DNA of 64,000 nt from the NCBI RefSeq assembly GCF_950023065.1, contig NC_088679.1, positions 46,252,001 through 46,316,000 of the forward strand, written 5' to 3'. The notes below the pieces were generated by a model, which saw nothing but the letters and a program-made list of their open reading frames with translations, was not told the origin of the DNA and ran no database searches. The translations under genes were made by a program, and so were the position numbers. Positions 1 through 12,204 of the stretch are shown here, piece after piece (the stretch's first letter is position 1; every line of letters starts with the position of its first letter). The stretch comes from Planococcus citri (taxonomy: Eukaryota > Arthropoda > Insecta > Hemiptera > Pseudococcidae).

Positions 1-1289
1 TTGTTTGGAATTTGTTGCAATCGGTTGATCGCCATCTCCATCTTGATACAACGGATTCGTTTGTATGACGCATTTTACTTTTTTTGTATTCATAGGTTTA
101 ATTTCGTTAAATTTGCTCAAAGCGGCTGAAAAAAAAAACGAAACAAAACGAATTAGATTACCTATACGTTTTCCTCGTTGTTTAATCGTATGTTTAATTA
201 TGGCGAAAATTATGAACGAATTTTAATCGATTATTTCCTCGGGTAATGTAGTACGTAGAAAGGCGTTAAAATACCAGTAGAATTGAAGCGTATCGCCCCG
301 TCCAGTTTATTAATTATACGAGCCAGCCCCGTAACATAATTACCGTCTATAATTTTAATTGATGCCGCGTTCTTATTGGTCACTTTAATTTCATTTTATC
401 ATTTGTTACGGTCATACATCATCGAAAGAGTACAACGCCCAGACTCTTATCGAGTAGTACTCCTTTCCAAATCGAATTACGTAAAGAATGTATAAGCTAA
501 TTAATCACTGATTAGTTTGACCGGTAATGTAGATATTAGGCTTTCGTATAGTGTCTCTGTTTCAAGTCGGCTTCGGCGATTATTCATTGATATTGTGTTA
601 ATTTGAAACATGGAGGATGGATCGAGAAACAGATAGTCAAATTTAGGCAGAGGAATTGAAATGTTTCGAAACAAATGAACATACCTATACTTTACGCCTA
701 CCTATATAATTATTTCTTCAAAAGTGCTACGGATAAAAAATTGAAACAGCTTCGAAACTTCAGAATCTATTTGAGATAGAAACATATGTAGATTTTTAAT
801 GTTCAACTCATAATAATGGAAACACCCAATCAATCAAAACTTCTAGCTCAGATTCTCGAAGCTCGAAAGATTTACAAAAGCTGGCACTAATTAAGCCAAA
901 TCGACCTTTGGCGATTGCCAAGACTTTTCCATGAAAACATAAGATTTCACAAATTATATTAATTGCGAGATTTGTTTTCTGTGATGTTTTTGAAAGTTTT
1001 GAATCACAAAATACGAAATTCAAGTTGGAGATATGCACCCCCCCCCCTCAAAAAAAAGGGTTCAAATCCTAAAATAAAACCAAGTAAAGTTTCCTCATTA
1101 GTTATGATTCTAGTGATCAGTCGAATTTGAAGATTTTCAAAGACTTGGATTCCGACCTCAACCGACTGATTTACGAATAGGTACAGATCTTGGACTCAAA
1201 ATAAGCTACAGCAAAAAGCAGGACTACTTTGAAAGCTCATAACAGAGCTTGTATTCAATTTTTTCCATTGAAGAGTCAAAGAAGTTACA
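1..1289. other. Non-coding stretch, no gene seen
   Basis: AT-rich sequence with stops in all frames. The only notable item is a short C tract followed by an A tract near 1038-1057. A GGTTCAAATCC-like string at 1059 resembles a Pol III B box, but no A box lies upstream of it. Most likely intergenic or intronic DNA. Confidence 0.6.
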
Positions 1290-1745
1290 AAACGTAAGCA
1301 AAGCAATTTTTCGCACAATAAGCGAAAAATTTTAGAAATTTTGAGCAAAAATTCGACTTTTGGAAAATCTTAACGAAAGGCGATAGGCCTACCTCCTTTT
1401 TTCTATTTTTGGCAGAAAGCGACACTTTGATAATTTTAGAAAAAAGCACTAGCAAGTTTCCAAGAAAATAAGATTTTTTAGCAGACGATTTTAGCAAAAA
1501 TTAGGATATTTTGGGGATTTTTGGTAAAAAAGTGAGACACTTTTTTGCAATTTTCCAAGAAACAGTGATGCTTTTTCGCAATTTTTGTCAAGAAAGTGAA
1601 ACCATTTCATAAGTTTATGGAAAAAAAAACGAAAATTTTGCTGTGCTCGTTGAAGATAAGCATTTTAAAAAATATTCCACAAAAATCGAGCTCTCAATTT
1701 TAGTAAAAAGTAGGTTTTTGACAATTCTTGTCAAAAAATTAAAAC
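1290..1745. repeat. Diverged tandem array, units of roughly 40 bp
   Basis: The stretch repeatedly cycles through a purine block (AAAAAGTGAGAC or AAAAAAGCGA) and a pyrimidine block (TTTTGGCAATTTT or TTTTCGCAATTTTT). It reads as a heavily mutated short tandem repeat. The same motif returns at 3096-3960, so both look like remnants of one family. Period and unit count are estimates by eye. No coding potential is evident. Confidence 0.5.
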
Positions 1746-3095
1746 TTCGTTATGTATGTACTTACATATGTACTTTTGGAAAACAAAAATGAAATCGAAA
1801 TTGCAGTACTTAATTTTGACATTGGATCAGAAATTTTAGTGCAAGTGAAGGTGGAAGAAGCCGGCATTAAAAACTGGAGAAAAAACCCAGAATTTTTTGC
1901 ATCATGTATGCCCACAAAATACCAGCAAGTGAAAGTACCTACCTACATACACTCATATATCACCTTAGCATAAGGCATTCTCAGAAAAAATACATATAGC
2001 CAAGTACTAGAAATTAAACGAAAGAAATGAGCCAGAATAATTTCCACGAAACTTACACAAACTTGCAATTTTCTCCTCCAAATAGATAAGTAATAAAATT
2101 TTTAAAAATTCCCATTTTCATAAGTGAGTTCCAGTACTTAATAGATGGAGGTACTCATTACAAATGAACACACTCATTGTCAGAATGATGAATTTTCTTC
2201 GAAGTTGTTTTGGTTGGTCGGTATTATCAAAACATCTCATTACATTAGCAACCTCTCGATCTGATTGGGTCACCTGATACCTTTAAAATTACATGCGCTC
2301 TGACGTCGTCGTATAATTTCTACCTTATTAATTTGTTGACTATAGTTCTATATCGATGCAAAATAGAACTTTCAATTAACAAAATACCTGTTTACGGTTG
2401 AAATTTCACTGTAAGTACGTAATTTGGAAGTGCGTAGAGTAGCTGAGAGGTCACGGAATTGGCGCATACGACAGTGTTTTGTTTGCGAAAAAGATTCCAT
2501 TGAAATGGTAAAAAAACACTATTCTCCTGTATGATTAAAGGTTGCATAAATACAGAACGTGTACGCCCTTCAGATGAATTTCTTAGTAAATGTATACAGA
2601 TTACAGATACACAACGTGTACACGGCGGCTGCTAAGTGATTTATATGATTTATTGATTCTTCTTTTGACGTTTACTACGAAAATTACATTCTCACTAAAG
2701 ACCTACACGAAGTTGATTTAATTTGATTGACGCGATCAACGCAGCGATTAAAGGTAGGTATACAATCATATCGAATAATACCTTACGGGTGTTTTTACGC
2801 CGGTGGTATTGTACATTGTTTTTTTCTATTTTACCATTATTATGAACTAGGCTATAGGTTTGAGAAGGATCGTGTCGCGAATAAGGATTGTTTGAATTTT
2901 GAATTCAGAATTTATTGGAATGACATTGTTGAGCTTCGGCTGATTTAAAATCAATATACTCAATCAAACATGGAGGTTTTTTCATTAAAATAGTATGATA
3001 ATTCCTATATACTCCATCTAACCGTTGAATGATCAGCGGATTTTTAAAGATCCATTTAAAATTGAAATGTTCCTGGTTTCAATTATTAAAATTGA
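1746..3095. other. Non-coding stretch, no gene seen
   Basis: Mixed sequence with short open frames that lack convincing starts, splice sites or composition. The part from about 2270 to 2720 has a more even base mix and fewer homopolymers than its neighbours, so it could hold conserved non-coding DNA, but nothing specific is recognisable. Confidence 0.5.
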
Positions 3096-3960
3096 ACGGT
3101 TTTGCAACTTTTTGGAAAAAACCGAGACTTTTGGCGATTTTTGGCAAAAATAGTGAGAATCTTTTCATTTTCAGGCAAAAAAAGTGACTATAGCAAAAAG
3201 AAGAGCTTTTTGGACATTTTTTCGAAAAAAGCGAGAATTGTAGGCAATTTTTTTTTTAAAGTGAAACTTTTTCGGTATTTTTATAAAAAACAATTTTTAG
3301 CCATTTTGCTTCAAAGCAAAAATTTACATGAGAATTACTAGCAATTTTTATCGAAAAGCAGACCATTTCAGAATCAATGGCAAAAAAGTAATTTCTTGGC
3401 AACTTTGAGTAAAAAAGCCAGACTTTTGGGTAAGTAGGTAATTCTTGAGAGAAAATTGAATTTTTTTCAAAAAACAGGACTTTTCAGAATTATTTGCAAA
3501 AAATTGATAGATAATGTTTCGCAATAAACTTTTGCCGAAAAAGCTAGATTTTTTGCAACTTTTTGTTTTGATAATAAAACGAGACTTTTGTGTAATTTTA
3601 GCAAAAAAATGAAATTTCCTGGCAATTTCGCTAAAAATTGAGAATTTCTGTTAATTTTTAGAAAACTGTAAGACTTTGAAAATTTTAACAGAAAGCAGGA
3701 ATTTTGGCGAACTATTGACAAAAAAAATAATACCTACTTTAACGCAATGCAATGTTCGTCAAAAAGCGAAACTTTTTCAATTTTCTTCACAATTTCTGGC
3801 AAAAAAGCGAGATTTTATCGTAATTTTAGAGAAAAATTCAGATTTTGAAATTTTTGCAATAAAGCGACAGTTATTAGCAATTTTTAGATAGAAACGAGAC
3901 TTTTTGCCAATTCTGACAGAAAACGAAGGATAGCATTTTGGGCTATTATCGCCAAAATCT
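3096..3960. repeat. Diverged tandem array, same motif as at 1.3-1.7 kb
   Basis: About 20 imperfect cycles of a motif close to GCAAAAAAGCGAGACTTTT followed by TGGCAATTTTT. Spacing varies between roughly 35 and 50 bp. Examples of the GAGACTTTT or GAAACTTTTT core are near 3123, 3261, 3580, 3768 and 3895. The motif order is the same throughout, which supports tandem growth followed by decay. The open frames here are by-products of the repeat and show no protein features. Confidence 0.6.
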
Positions 3961-4739
3961 CAAGACTACTTTTAACGTATTTTGCAAACTATTTCTTCTC
4001 AAAACCTAATTAGGTATGTGTGAATTTTACCAAAACGTCGAAAGCTAGAATCAGTTTTCTTGAACTGAAGGGACATTTTGGAATGCAGTGGTACTAATCT
4101 TTTGCTCAGTATATTTCAAAAAAATCGAGACCTATAGGCAAAAGCAAAAAGTTATCAAATTTTTTCATGTTTAAAAATTGGCAACGGTGGCCAAAAAATT
4201 AGCACCAACGCATTCCAAAATATTCCTCCAGTTTTAGGAGTATGTAAAATATAGTTTTTGATGTTTTGACATGATTCACGCAAAAAATTTCAAAATACGA
4301 GTTGATCCAAAAATAAGTGATTTGCAAATTTTTAAACGGTCAAAAGTAGTCCAGGATTTTGATATTTGACAGCAATACCCGGCATCGATGCAGAATCTTA
4401 AATAGTTATTATCTTCTTTTGAAATGGAGCCAAGCTGTTTTTAAAACAAAAAAATCCTGATTTTTTCCCACAAAAATGTTCCTTCTTTGAGAGCCCATAT
4501 ATCTTCCCACCACGGACACCTCCAAGGAGGCTATCATTTTTTCTGGATAATTTTCAACCAAACATGAAGGTGTCTGCCGAATTTTGATCTCCCCTCCCCT
4601 ACCCCTGGACACAGACGTGACTAACCGGAAAATTCATATTATATTTTTTTTTAATTACTTTTTTGCAATCTTTTTATGAATTTTTGTGCTAAACTCCCTT
4701 CTTTGCAAACATTTTACTTTTTTCCACCAAGGACCTAAT
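3961..4739. other. Non-coding, repeat-like texture
   Basis: Sequence dominated by AAAATTTT and CAAAAATT strings, probably old transposon-derived DNA. No terminal repeats or coding signal could be defined. Confidence 0.45.
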
Positions 4740-4865
4740 TATTTTATTAATCATTTTGTACCTATGCCATATGTTGGGCGGATCCTTCAACTGTGGCAAT
4801 GATCGAAAGTTCAGCCTATGAAATCATAAAGCAGGCCACTCCGCTACACCCATCACTTGGTCAAC
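4740..4865 (-). mobile_element. Probable tRNA-derived SINE fragment
   Basis: Read on the minus strand, 4836-4846 gives TAGCGGAGTGG, a good match to the Pol III A box (TRGCNNAGYNG). About 30 bases further on, 4801-4809 gives CTTTCGATC, a degenerate B box (GGTTCGANTCC). The spacing is right for a tRNA. The intervening sequence does not fold into a full cloverleaf, and an A+T tail with AATAAAA follows. A decayed tRNA-headed SINE is therefore more likely than a working tRNA gene. The outer limits are approximate. Confidence 0.45.
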
Positions 4866-7209
4866 AACTTCTTGCATTAGTACCTCAGATAAACACGCTT
4901 ACCTAATTAATTTCTTTGAAAAAATAAGAATATTTCTTGTTAAGAAATTTCCATTTAACGCGAAACTATTAGTTGCCACTTTTTAGAAAACAAGCGAAAG
5001 TAGGTAGGTACCTATTCAAGATATTTAAAAAAATGATCCGAAGGCTTACCGCATTTCAACTCCATATTACATATTTTCAAAAAACGCGTACCTCGATCTA
5101 GCTCGAACAATTTTTTTCAACAAGAAAATATGAAAAATTTCATCAGTGGTTTCGAAAGCTTTTTGAAGTTCATCGAACAGTTTTAAGCTGATAATAAATA
5201 TATTTTTTTTAAATGGCAAAAAATGAAAAAAATTACCAAGACTTGGAAAATTCCAATTTTTTTTATCTTCAAAATCAATTTTTCAAATTTTTGTGTCGAA
5301 ATTATAGTGAATGATTTGAAATATTCAATGACTGGGAACTGAGAAGCTTATTCATTCATGGAGGGATTCGTAACACATTGTTAAAAACCTGATACACATT
5401 TGCCATAAGGAAAACCATTTCATTACAATCGTCGCGTCGTCGTGTTTGTTTCGATCCAAAAGCTCGTGGTTTAAAATCGTGCATATACTAATTTGTACAC
5501 ATAAAAGATGGACACGTTTATAGGTTTTCGCGTTCGTCTTTACGGTTAATTGACATTTAAAATAAGAAGTACCTACCTACCTATCTAACTACCTACTACA
5601 TTAGATATGTCCATCATTCGATTTAATATATGCGCATATGTGCGCGTTTATTAACTGGAGAGATTTATCTCAAATGCAAACTCTCCAAGTACAGTACCTA
5701 CAGTAAAACGGCGCTTAAGCAATTACCTAAGAGTGGGTGTCCGCAGTCCACAGTCCGTCCAAGCGTGATACAGAGTAATAAGTATAGCCTCTGGTATTCG
5801 CAAATTCTTAGAACCAGATTATTTCGAATCGATCGTATAATTTTTTTTTATGAAATTTATAATTAAAATAATGAGACGAATAACCCATTTTGTTTACACT
5901 AATTACATTAATTACATCGCCATTTCGACATTGTGCACGTGAACATTGCCAATGTATTTCACTAATTGATAAAATAGGTTGATATATCCGTGCAAAATAT
6001 TATCGATTATCGATTTATCGTCAAAAGCTACAAGTATTTACTATAAATAAATTTATAAAGATTGTGATCTAAGTAGATTTCAAATTGCTTCTTTATTAAA
6101 AGAAAAAACGATAGAATATTACTTTGTGAGATAAACAAAAAGGGAAGAGATGCCGAGTAATGAACTGAAATGCCAATACACAATTCTACAACTACCAACT
6201 ATTTATTTTGAAACTAACCATTCAACTACCTGAGCTCAATTAAACTGGCTTTAAAGATGACAAAAATTCAAAATACTGCCACAAAAAATTAAAATTTTAT
6301 GAAAACATAAAAATCCAGTTTTTCCTCTGCGGCCATTCCCCCACTCCTAGTGAACTGTTGACTTTTCTCAAATGGGTTCGGATAGCTCCAAAAGGAGCAT
6401 GTAATCAACTATCTGAAAAATTGATCCGCCGCAAAGACTGACAGTTAAGTACAACCGATTATTCGATATTCATTATTCATTAATATTTCAAACGAAGGAG
6501 TATCAAACGTCTTTGATATTTTTCATTCCTTTTTCCAGCCGGGTCCATTAAGAGCAGCGAATAGCCCATTTCATAAGAAGTTGAAAATGATTAAGTTAAA
6601 ATTGACTATTTTTCTTTTTCGAACAAAATAAAAAAAACATGCGAGGAAACTGTATAGAATAAGTAATAATGAACGAAGACATTTTCTATTCGGATCGTTC
6701 GGTCAATTTTTCTATGAATCATCATCTGATTGATGTTCGCGAAAACACGAATTTAATCACGAATGATTCCATCACATTTAATTATTCGCGATAAAAACTG
6801 ACGAAATATAGATTACCCTGATTTCAAGATTTTTCGTTTCGAGCAGGTTTTCAGCAAGTTGAAATAAAATGAGATACGCTGAAGATTATTACGCCACACC
6901 CTGCAGTTTCCTTGTAAAATGTACCTACCTACTTATTCCTACACGACCGTGCTCGGAATAAAATATAAAATCAGATCTATATAGATTATAATTAAAATTA
7001 TGCAACGATTTGTCGACCACATATAAGAATAATCGATCTAGTAGTCCACATCATTTTAAAACGAAAGAATAAAAAAAAAAATAGCCGAATTTTGCAAACA
7101 AAACGTCTCAAGTTGATTTTCAAATCGTAAAAAACTTGTGTATGTAGTTAAATCAAACTACTATCTACGCTAGATATCGATAACATAGCCGAAAATTTAA
7201 ATTAATTTT
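4866..7209. other. Non-coding stretch downstream of the minus-strand gene
   Basis: The first part (to about 5400) has repeat-like texture. From about 5400 to 7200 the base mix is more even, with homeodomain-type TAAT/ATTA cores around 5893-5920 (ACTAATTACATTAATTAC). The last few hundred bases should include the 3' untranslated region of the exon at 7210. I found no clear AATAAA on the minus strand close to the stop codon, so the mRNA end is unplaced. Confidence 0.4.
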
Positions 7210-8029
7210 TCAAAACGATACAAAACGGTGTCGTAAATTGCTTACGATTTGATTAGCCTTATCGATGACCGACGTAGTGAAATTTTCGTCTTGTTTTTCG
7301 TGAACCAAAACCGGCAAAGTATCACTTTCACGTCCTAAAACGCTGATCAAACTTTTCATCCAAACGTCGATTTTGTCTGTAATTTCTTGCAAGATACCAG
7401 TTTGCAACGCGCATTCGTTCGTGGAATTCGTAACTACGACGGGTACTTCCTGGACGATGTTTTTGGTATACAGAGGCCAAATATTGGTCAATAAATTTGA
7501 CCATAATGTCTGCAAGTTACATAGCGGCGTCTCTTTAATATCCGGCCAATTGCATTCGAATAAGAAATGATACAGGAGTAATACAGCCATGATGATTTTA
7601 CAAGGCGTTTCGAAATTGATCCTTTTAATTTGAACTTCTTCCGCAGGATCGGAGCTGTTCTCGGAGTACAATAAACTGAATCCGACACTGGTAAATTCCA
7701 AACCTCTCGGAGGTTTTCTCTCCACCATTACCGGTTTCCTTCGTGAGAGTTTTTTCCGCACCAACGATGTCGAGCTTTTCTCATTCTTGTACATCGGGTA
7801 ACCTATGCCTCCTGATGAAATATCCATTTCGGTGCTATTGAAATCGGTGCTTTTTCGCATACGGAAGTCTGCCTGCATTTCGTTCATAACGACCGTCTCG
7901 ATATTTCGTAAATTTTTTATATCATGTCGCGACGCTTTGAGGCCGTTCATCTTTTTCATTTTTAGATGAATCGCTTTACATCGATCATGAAGATATACGG
8001 AATTGAAAATGAGCCTTGTCAAAAACAGC
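7210..8029 (-). CDS. Probable terminal exon of a single-pass membrane protein of unknown family
   Basis: About 270 codons stay open to a TGA at 7210-7212, by far the best coding signal in the window. Counting from the TTG at 8022, residues 1-110 are hydrophilic with a basic run around 89-107 (RKKLSRRKPVMVERKPPR). Residues about 141-158 (CKIIMAVLLLYHFLFE) form one membrane segment. The remaining roughly 110 residues carry two N-glycosylation sequons, NST at 199 and NFT at 247. This suggests a type II orientation: basic N-terminal side in the cytoplasm, C-terminal side in the lumen or outside. No good ATG opens the frame; the first in-frame ATG is about 20 codons in. The frame runs up to a weak acceptor (ACCAG then G) at about 8030, so I treat it as a last exon. 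I do not recognise the family. Confidence is high that it codes and low on function and exact 5' edge. Confidence 0.7.
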
Positions 8030-8263
8030 CTGGTTTGTTTTTAGTTTTTTCCATGGTAAAGTTATTTTTTACTAAGGGGGTGTATACGAATGTGCGGATT
8101 TCCGATTTGCCAGTCGAAGAAATCTAACACACGATAAAATTAGAATAACCTGACTTTTTTTTTATTATTGATCGTGCGTGGCTCATTCCAAGTACGTATA
8201 CGATTAAATTAACTGAAGCACCTGCGTAAAAGTTTCTCATTAGCCCAATTCTTCACATATGAG
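8030..8263. other. Intron-like DNA upstream of the membrane-protein exon
   Basis: Stops in all minus-strand frames directly beyond the proposed acceptor. The copy of CATATGAG at 8256-8263 is the left target-site duplication of the adjacent hAT-like element. Confidence 0.45.
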
Positions 8264-8905
8264 TAGGGCTAGGATTTTTATGATAATGCTTTTTTTTTGT
8301 AGCAACACCCTATACGGCATAAATATATTTTCTTTGCGTTTCATTCCATTCTGAGGCAAATGGTGAAAGTTGATAGTGCTTTTTTTTGCTTTTTTTGGGT
8401 GTAAATGCTTTTAAATGCTTATTTTGGGCCAAAAAGGCGGAAATTTTGCTTTTTTGGGGCTTTTTTTCGTCGTTAGCGCTTTTTTTGGTAAAAAATTGGT
8501 AAAATTGAAGAAATTAGTTCCCAAAATACAAAAATTTATCAACTTTCGCACATTTTTGAAAAAAATAAATAATTTTTGAAAAAAGATCTGTTTAAAAAAA
8601 CAAGGGAGAAAAAACTGAAAAATAACAGATTCAGTTTTCATTTTTTAATTTTTATTTTATTTCATTTTTTTTCTAATTTTTGGTTTCAGTTTTTTCCTTT
8701 TTTTTCATTTTCTTCTTTTCGTTCATTTTGGTTCATGTTGTACATATATTTAAGGGAGGTATCTTGCTGGGTTTGAAATAACCTTAATTTTGATATGTAA
8801 CATGGTAGGATTTGATAGCGCTTTTTTTTGCTTTTTTCTTACATTTTTAATGCTTTTTTATAGCGCTTAAAATGTGTTTGATAGCGCTTAAAAATCCTAG
8901 CCCTA
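8264..8905. mobile_element. hAT-like MITE, 642 bp, with 8-bp target-site duplication
   Basis: The left end is TAGGGCTAGGATTTTTA and the right end is its inverted copy (AAAAATCCTAGCCCTA ending at 8905). The element is flanked on both sides by CATATGAG (8256-8263 and 8906-8913), an exact 8-bp target duplication. An 8-bp duplication and ends starting TAGGG are hallmarks of the hAT superfamily. The interior is T/A-rich with repeated TGCTTTTTT and AGCGCTT motifs near both ends, and it has no transposase frame. It is a non-autonomous element that would need a hAT transposase in trans. It lies between the two minus-strand exons, probably in an intron. Confidence 0.85.
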
Positions 8906-8913
8906 CATATGAG

Positions 8914-11900
8914 AGAAGGGGAGGCTTTTAGAAAAATAAATATTTGCAAGGAGTCAGGTATTTTCCAAAGCGAACTCAAAAAAGTGATGATGATTATTCG
9001 TTTTGTATTTTTTTAAAAATTTGTGCAGTATTAATGTTGAGAATAAGAAGTAACCTCCCCTCCGTCTACCACAATTGAGACGACTTTCCAACGAGTTTGA
9101 AGATTCTCCAATTTCTTCTGAAAGTCATTACGTAGGTATTAGAACAAAATACTGACATGGTATCTCAACACCTTTTTGAAAAATTGAACGGAAATCCGTT
9201 TGGCGGGCTCAAATTACGTACGAACAAAGAAATGAATCGTTTTTCCAAAGGACATTAATTCGAAAATAATCATTCGATTGAAATTTTGAAAAAAAAAAAA
9301 TTAATCAGAAGAACCAATTCGGAAAAAGATTTTTTAAGAGTGTGCAATAGGGCGGATCATTATGAAAAAGAAAAGATTTTTTTTCGAAACACATGAAAAA
9401 ATTTAAAACTCCAAATTTTGATCTCTCACAGGGAGGAGGAAAAGTTAGGAATTGACCTGAAAATTTGAATTTCTTTCTACGTCTCGCTGAGGTCATTTGG
9501 TCACGATGTTTTGCCTGGCTTCATCAAATTCCAAAACAATATTTAAAGATTACTCGCCCTAGTGTCCTTAATCTCTGATATTTCCTTATTTTTTCAGTCT
9601 GATTTTTCCAATTTTCCTGATATTTCAAATATCAACGATACACAGAACAATGGAAGAGGAGGGGCACATTTTTTCTAAAGTCATTAGCGACTAATTTATC
9701 CATTAATCCATAAACTTTTGTGGGGTTTCTACGAAGCTACATAGAATTGGAGGCCAGGTGAAGATGGCTCGTGCTTTTAAAGTTCATCGAATTTTCTCGC
9801 CCTGGTACCTCAATCATTTCATTTCAAGATTTTTAAAACCAAAAATTTAATTTAATTTTCCAATCATATTTGAGGTATCAGAATATTGAGATGAACTGAG
9901 GAGCGAGAGAGACGGGGGAGGGGCATTTAAATATCCTATTAATTTTGAAAATTAGTACCCATTTCAGTAACTTTTGGATACTTTACTCGTAGTATCGTAC
10001 TGACTTCTCCCACTCAAACCCTAAAAACAAACTCCGGAAAACAATTCTGACTACTAAAGAACCGTTTGAGGATGTACGTAACATCAAAAATTCACCTGAT
10101 CCGATAATTTTTTCCAGTGAAAAATTGAAATTGATAATCTTTAGACAGTAAGGACATTTAGGACCTACGATGACATGGTAGAGAAGAGGAGGGGCTTGAA
10201 AAATCCAAACAAAATTTGAAAAATCAATAGTTGCTTCAAACATTTTGCTGTCACACTGAGCTTTTCCAGTCATAAAAGGATTATGTGGCGTCCAAAAAAT
10301 CCGTTTAAAAAAATGTGTAGGGAGCATTCAAACACTCTACTTCTGTCCATGCCAGTCTTTCATATCTCAAATAAGAGTATTTCTTTCAAGTTTTAAATTA
10401 GAGATCAAAGATTCTTTACTTAACAAAAAATTTTTTTGACATAGTACCCAACTTTTCATCCAGTTCTAGAGTTGAAAGAATCCAACTAGGTAACAAAATG
10501 TTCGAATCCCAATTAAAAAGACAAGTCTGACGAAATGCTGACAGAAAGTTATTTTCAAGAGTCTGGAGTAATTTTTCCAATCAGTGGTTCCAAGTTCTTT
10601 AAAGTCAGTCAGTCAAAATTTCGCAAAATTATATTCTAAATATTGCCAATGGAACAAATTTTTTCGAAGTTCTTCAGACAAGTTGGCACGCTCTTGGAAA
10701 TTTCTCAAGTTGTTCGCAAGTTTTCAAAAAAGCCTGACATATTATGAAAAATTTGGGTAAAAAAAATCTGGCTACAAGCAAAATTCCCTGATTCTGAAGT
10801 AAAAACATAGCAATTGAAAAATTCCATAACATTTTCCTGACCTTTCCAGAAGAGCGAAATTTCTCGAATTTTCGAAGACTACACACACTGTCTCTTCATC
10901 CTAGCACAGAATCTCTTTGATGGGACTTTACTTAGTCTAGAAATGAGAAAATTGAATGATTTCCACATAGTAGCAGAATCTGTTAACCGAAGAATTCTTC
11001 GACATAGGTATAACTGTTATTGCAAAAAATTCTCCTCGAAGCAAGCTTTCATCTTACCAGGAATGCATGCTCACGCTTACATCACTATATTGTCTGCGCG
11101 AATATCAAATTGAAAAAAATAACAACTCCAACACGTCAGACATGTACCTCAAACCCTCCAATTATTACGCATTTAACACCTCTCAACAATCCCAAACCGT
11201 GTTACATCTCTCAACACGCATATGCTGGCGTGCTTCTATCAAACGCCCCAAATATAGCGATATTTTCGCCAATAATATATTCGATTTTTACGCTTGTACC
11301 TTTAATACGTTTAATAGCATCGGCGTTTAGTTTAATTACAGGTTAACATTTCCCCAAGATTTGCGAATTCTCATAACGACGAGTGATTCCCAGCCATCTC
11401 GTATTCGTTTCTTTTTGATTAATCACATCACGAGCGATATTCAATTAACTTTAACCAAACGGCTACAAATTGTAACTAATTTTTAGACTCACTGTTGCTC
11501 CGTTCTGCGGGTGTTCCATTTGATACCTACTAATAGCCGTCAGGATAATCGATAGGTAGCGCTTATCCGTGCGCTAATTATTATTAATAACAGCCTGTTT
11601 AACACGTATATATTGTTTGTTGTCTATAATTTTAAAAAATCGATATTTCGTCGAAATTCGTTATCAGATATACGTGAACTTATATCTACTCGAGCAAAGT
11701 ATTAGCTGCATAGGCACACAATTTGCCAATTTCTTTCATTATTAAGTGCCAAAATATATCTACACACAGGTACCCAAATATGTATGTAGTTGATTCGCTA
11801 ACGTAATAACATATAACACAGGTAGGTAAGTATAGCGATTATCAAACCATAAACGTGTCCAGCAGGAAGCAAAACGTGAGAAATTTCACAAGTTAGGGTG

Positions 11901-11960
11901 TTACTAGGGCAATTTATTGCTTTCAAATTAGATACCTACTCGCGGTTTCTTAATTCTTAC
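8914..11960. other. Probable intron or intergenic DNA between the two minus-strand exons
   Basis: From 8914 to about 10980 the texture is repeat-like, with many AAAATTT and TTTTCC strings and no defined element ends. From about 11000 to 11900 the base mix is more even. In 11050-11340 several frames on both strands happen to stay open for 40-100 codons, which looks like low stop density and not a gene. No intermediate exon joining 7210-8029 with 11961-12204 could be identified with confidence. Confidence 0.4.
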
Positions 11961-12204
11961 CTTGATCGGAAGTCGCACTGTCAGCTTTTTGAGTAAAATT
12001 TATTTTTAATGGTACATGTTGCCTGACCGTTGTCACCGGATTTAGTCTGCAATGTATAAGTCTGGGGGTTGAACTGGGCGTAACAAATGGCGTATCTGGT
12101 CTCGGAGTAGCGTATATGGAAATGTCATTTTCAGCGTTATCATCGCCTATAGAATTTGTACGCGAGTTGATCGTACGATGTTGGACGTCGTTTGACATAG
12201 TAAC
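11961..12204 (-). CDS. Probable coding exon, Ser/Thr/Pro-rich segment
   Basis: On the minus strand this exon is bounded by a good acceptor (pyrimidine-rich, TTGTTACAG then G) and a strong donor (ATCAAG then GTAAGAAT). It is open throughout. An ATG at 12196-12198, three codons in, could be the start (MSNDVQHRTINSRTNS); the frame also continues to the acceptor, so it may be internal. The product is hydrophilic and probably disordered, with several TP motifs (YATPRPDTPFVTPSSTPR) that could be phosphorylation sites. The exon ends in phase 1. The exon at 7210-8029 would start after phase 2 at its likely acceptor, so they cannot be joined directly; another exon between them or a different gene is required. 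No family recognised. Confidence 0.6.

Noticed and set aside
1055..1075. GGTTCAAATCC resembling a tRNA B box
   Set aside because: No A box or cloverleaf upstream; it adjoins a poly-A run in repeat-like DNA.
11020..11346. Overlapping open frames of 108 and 87 codons, plus an open minus-strand frame
   Set aside because: Three frames open at once points to low stop density; no start, splice or domain support for any of them.
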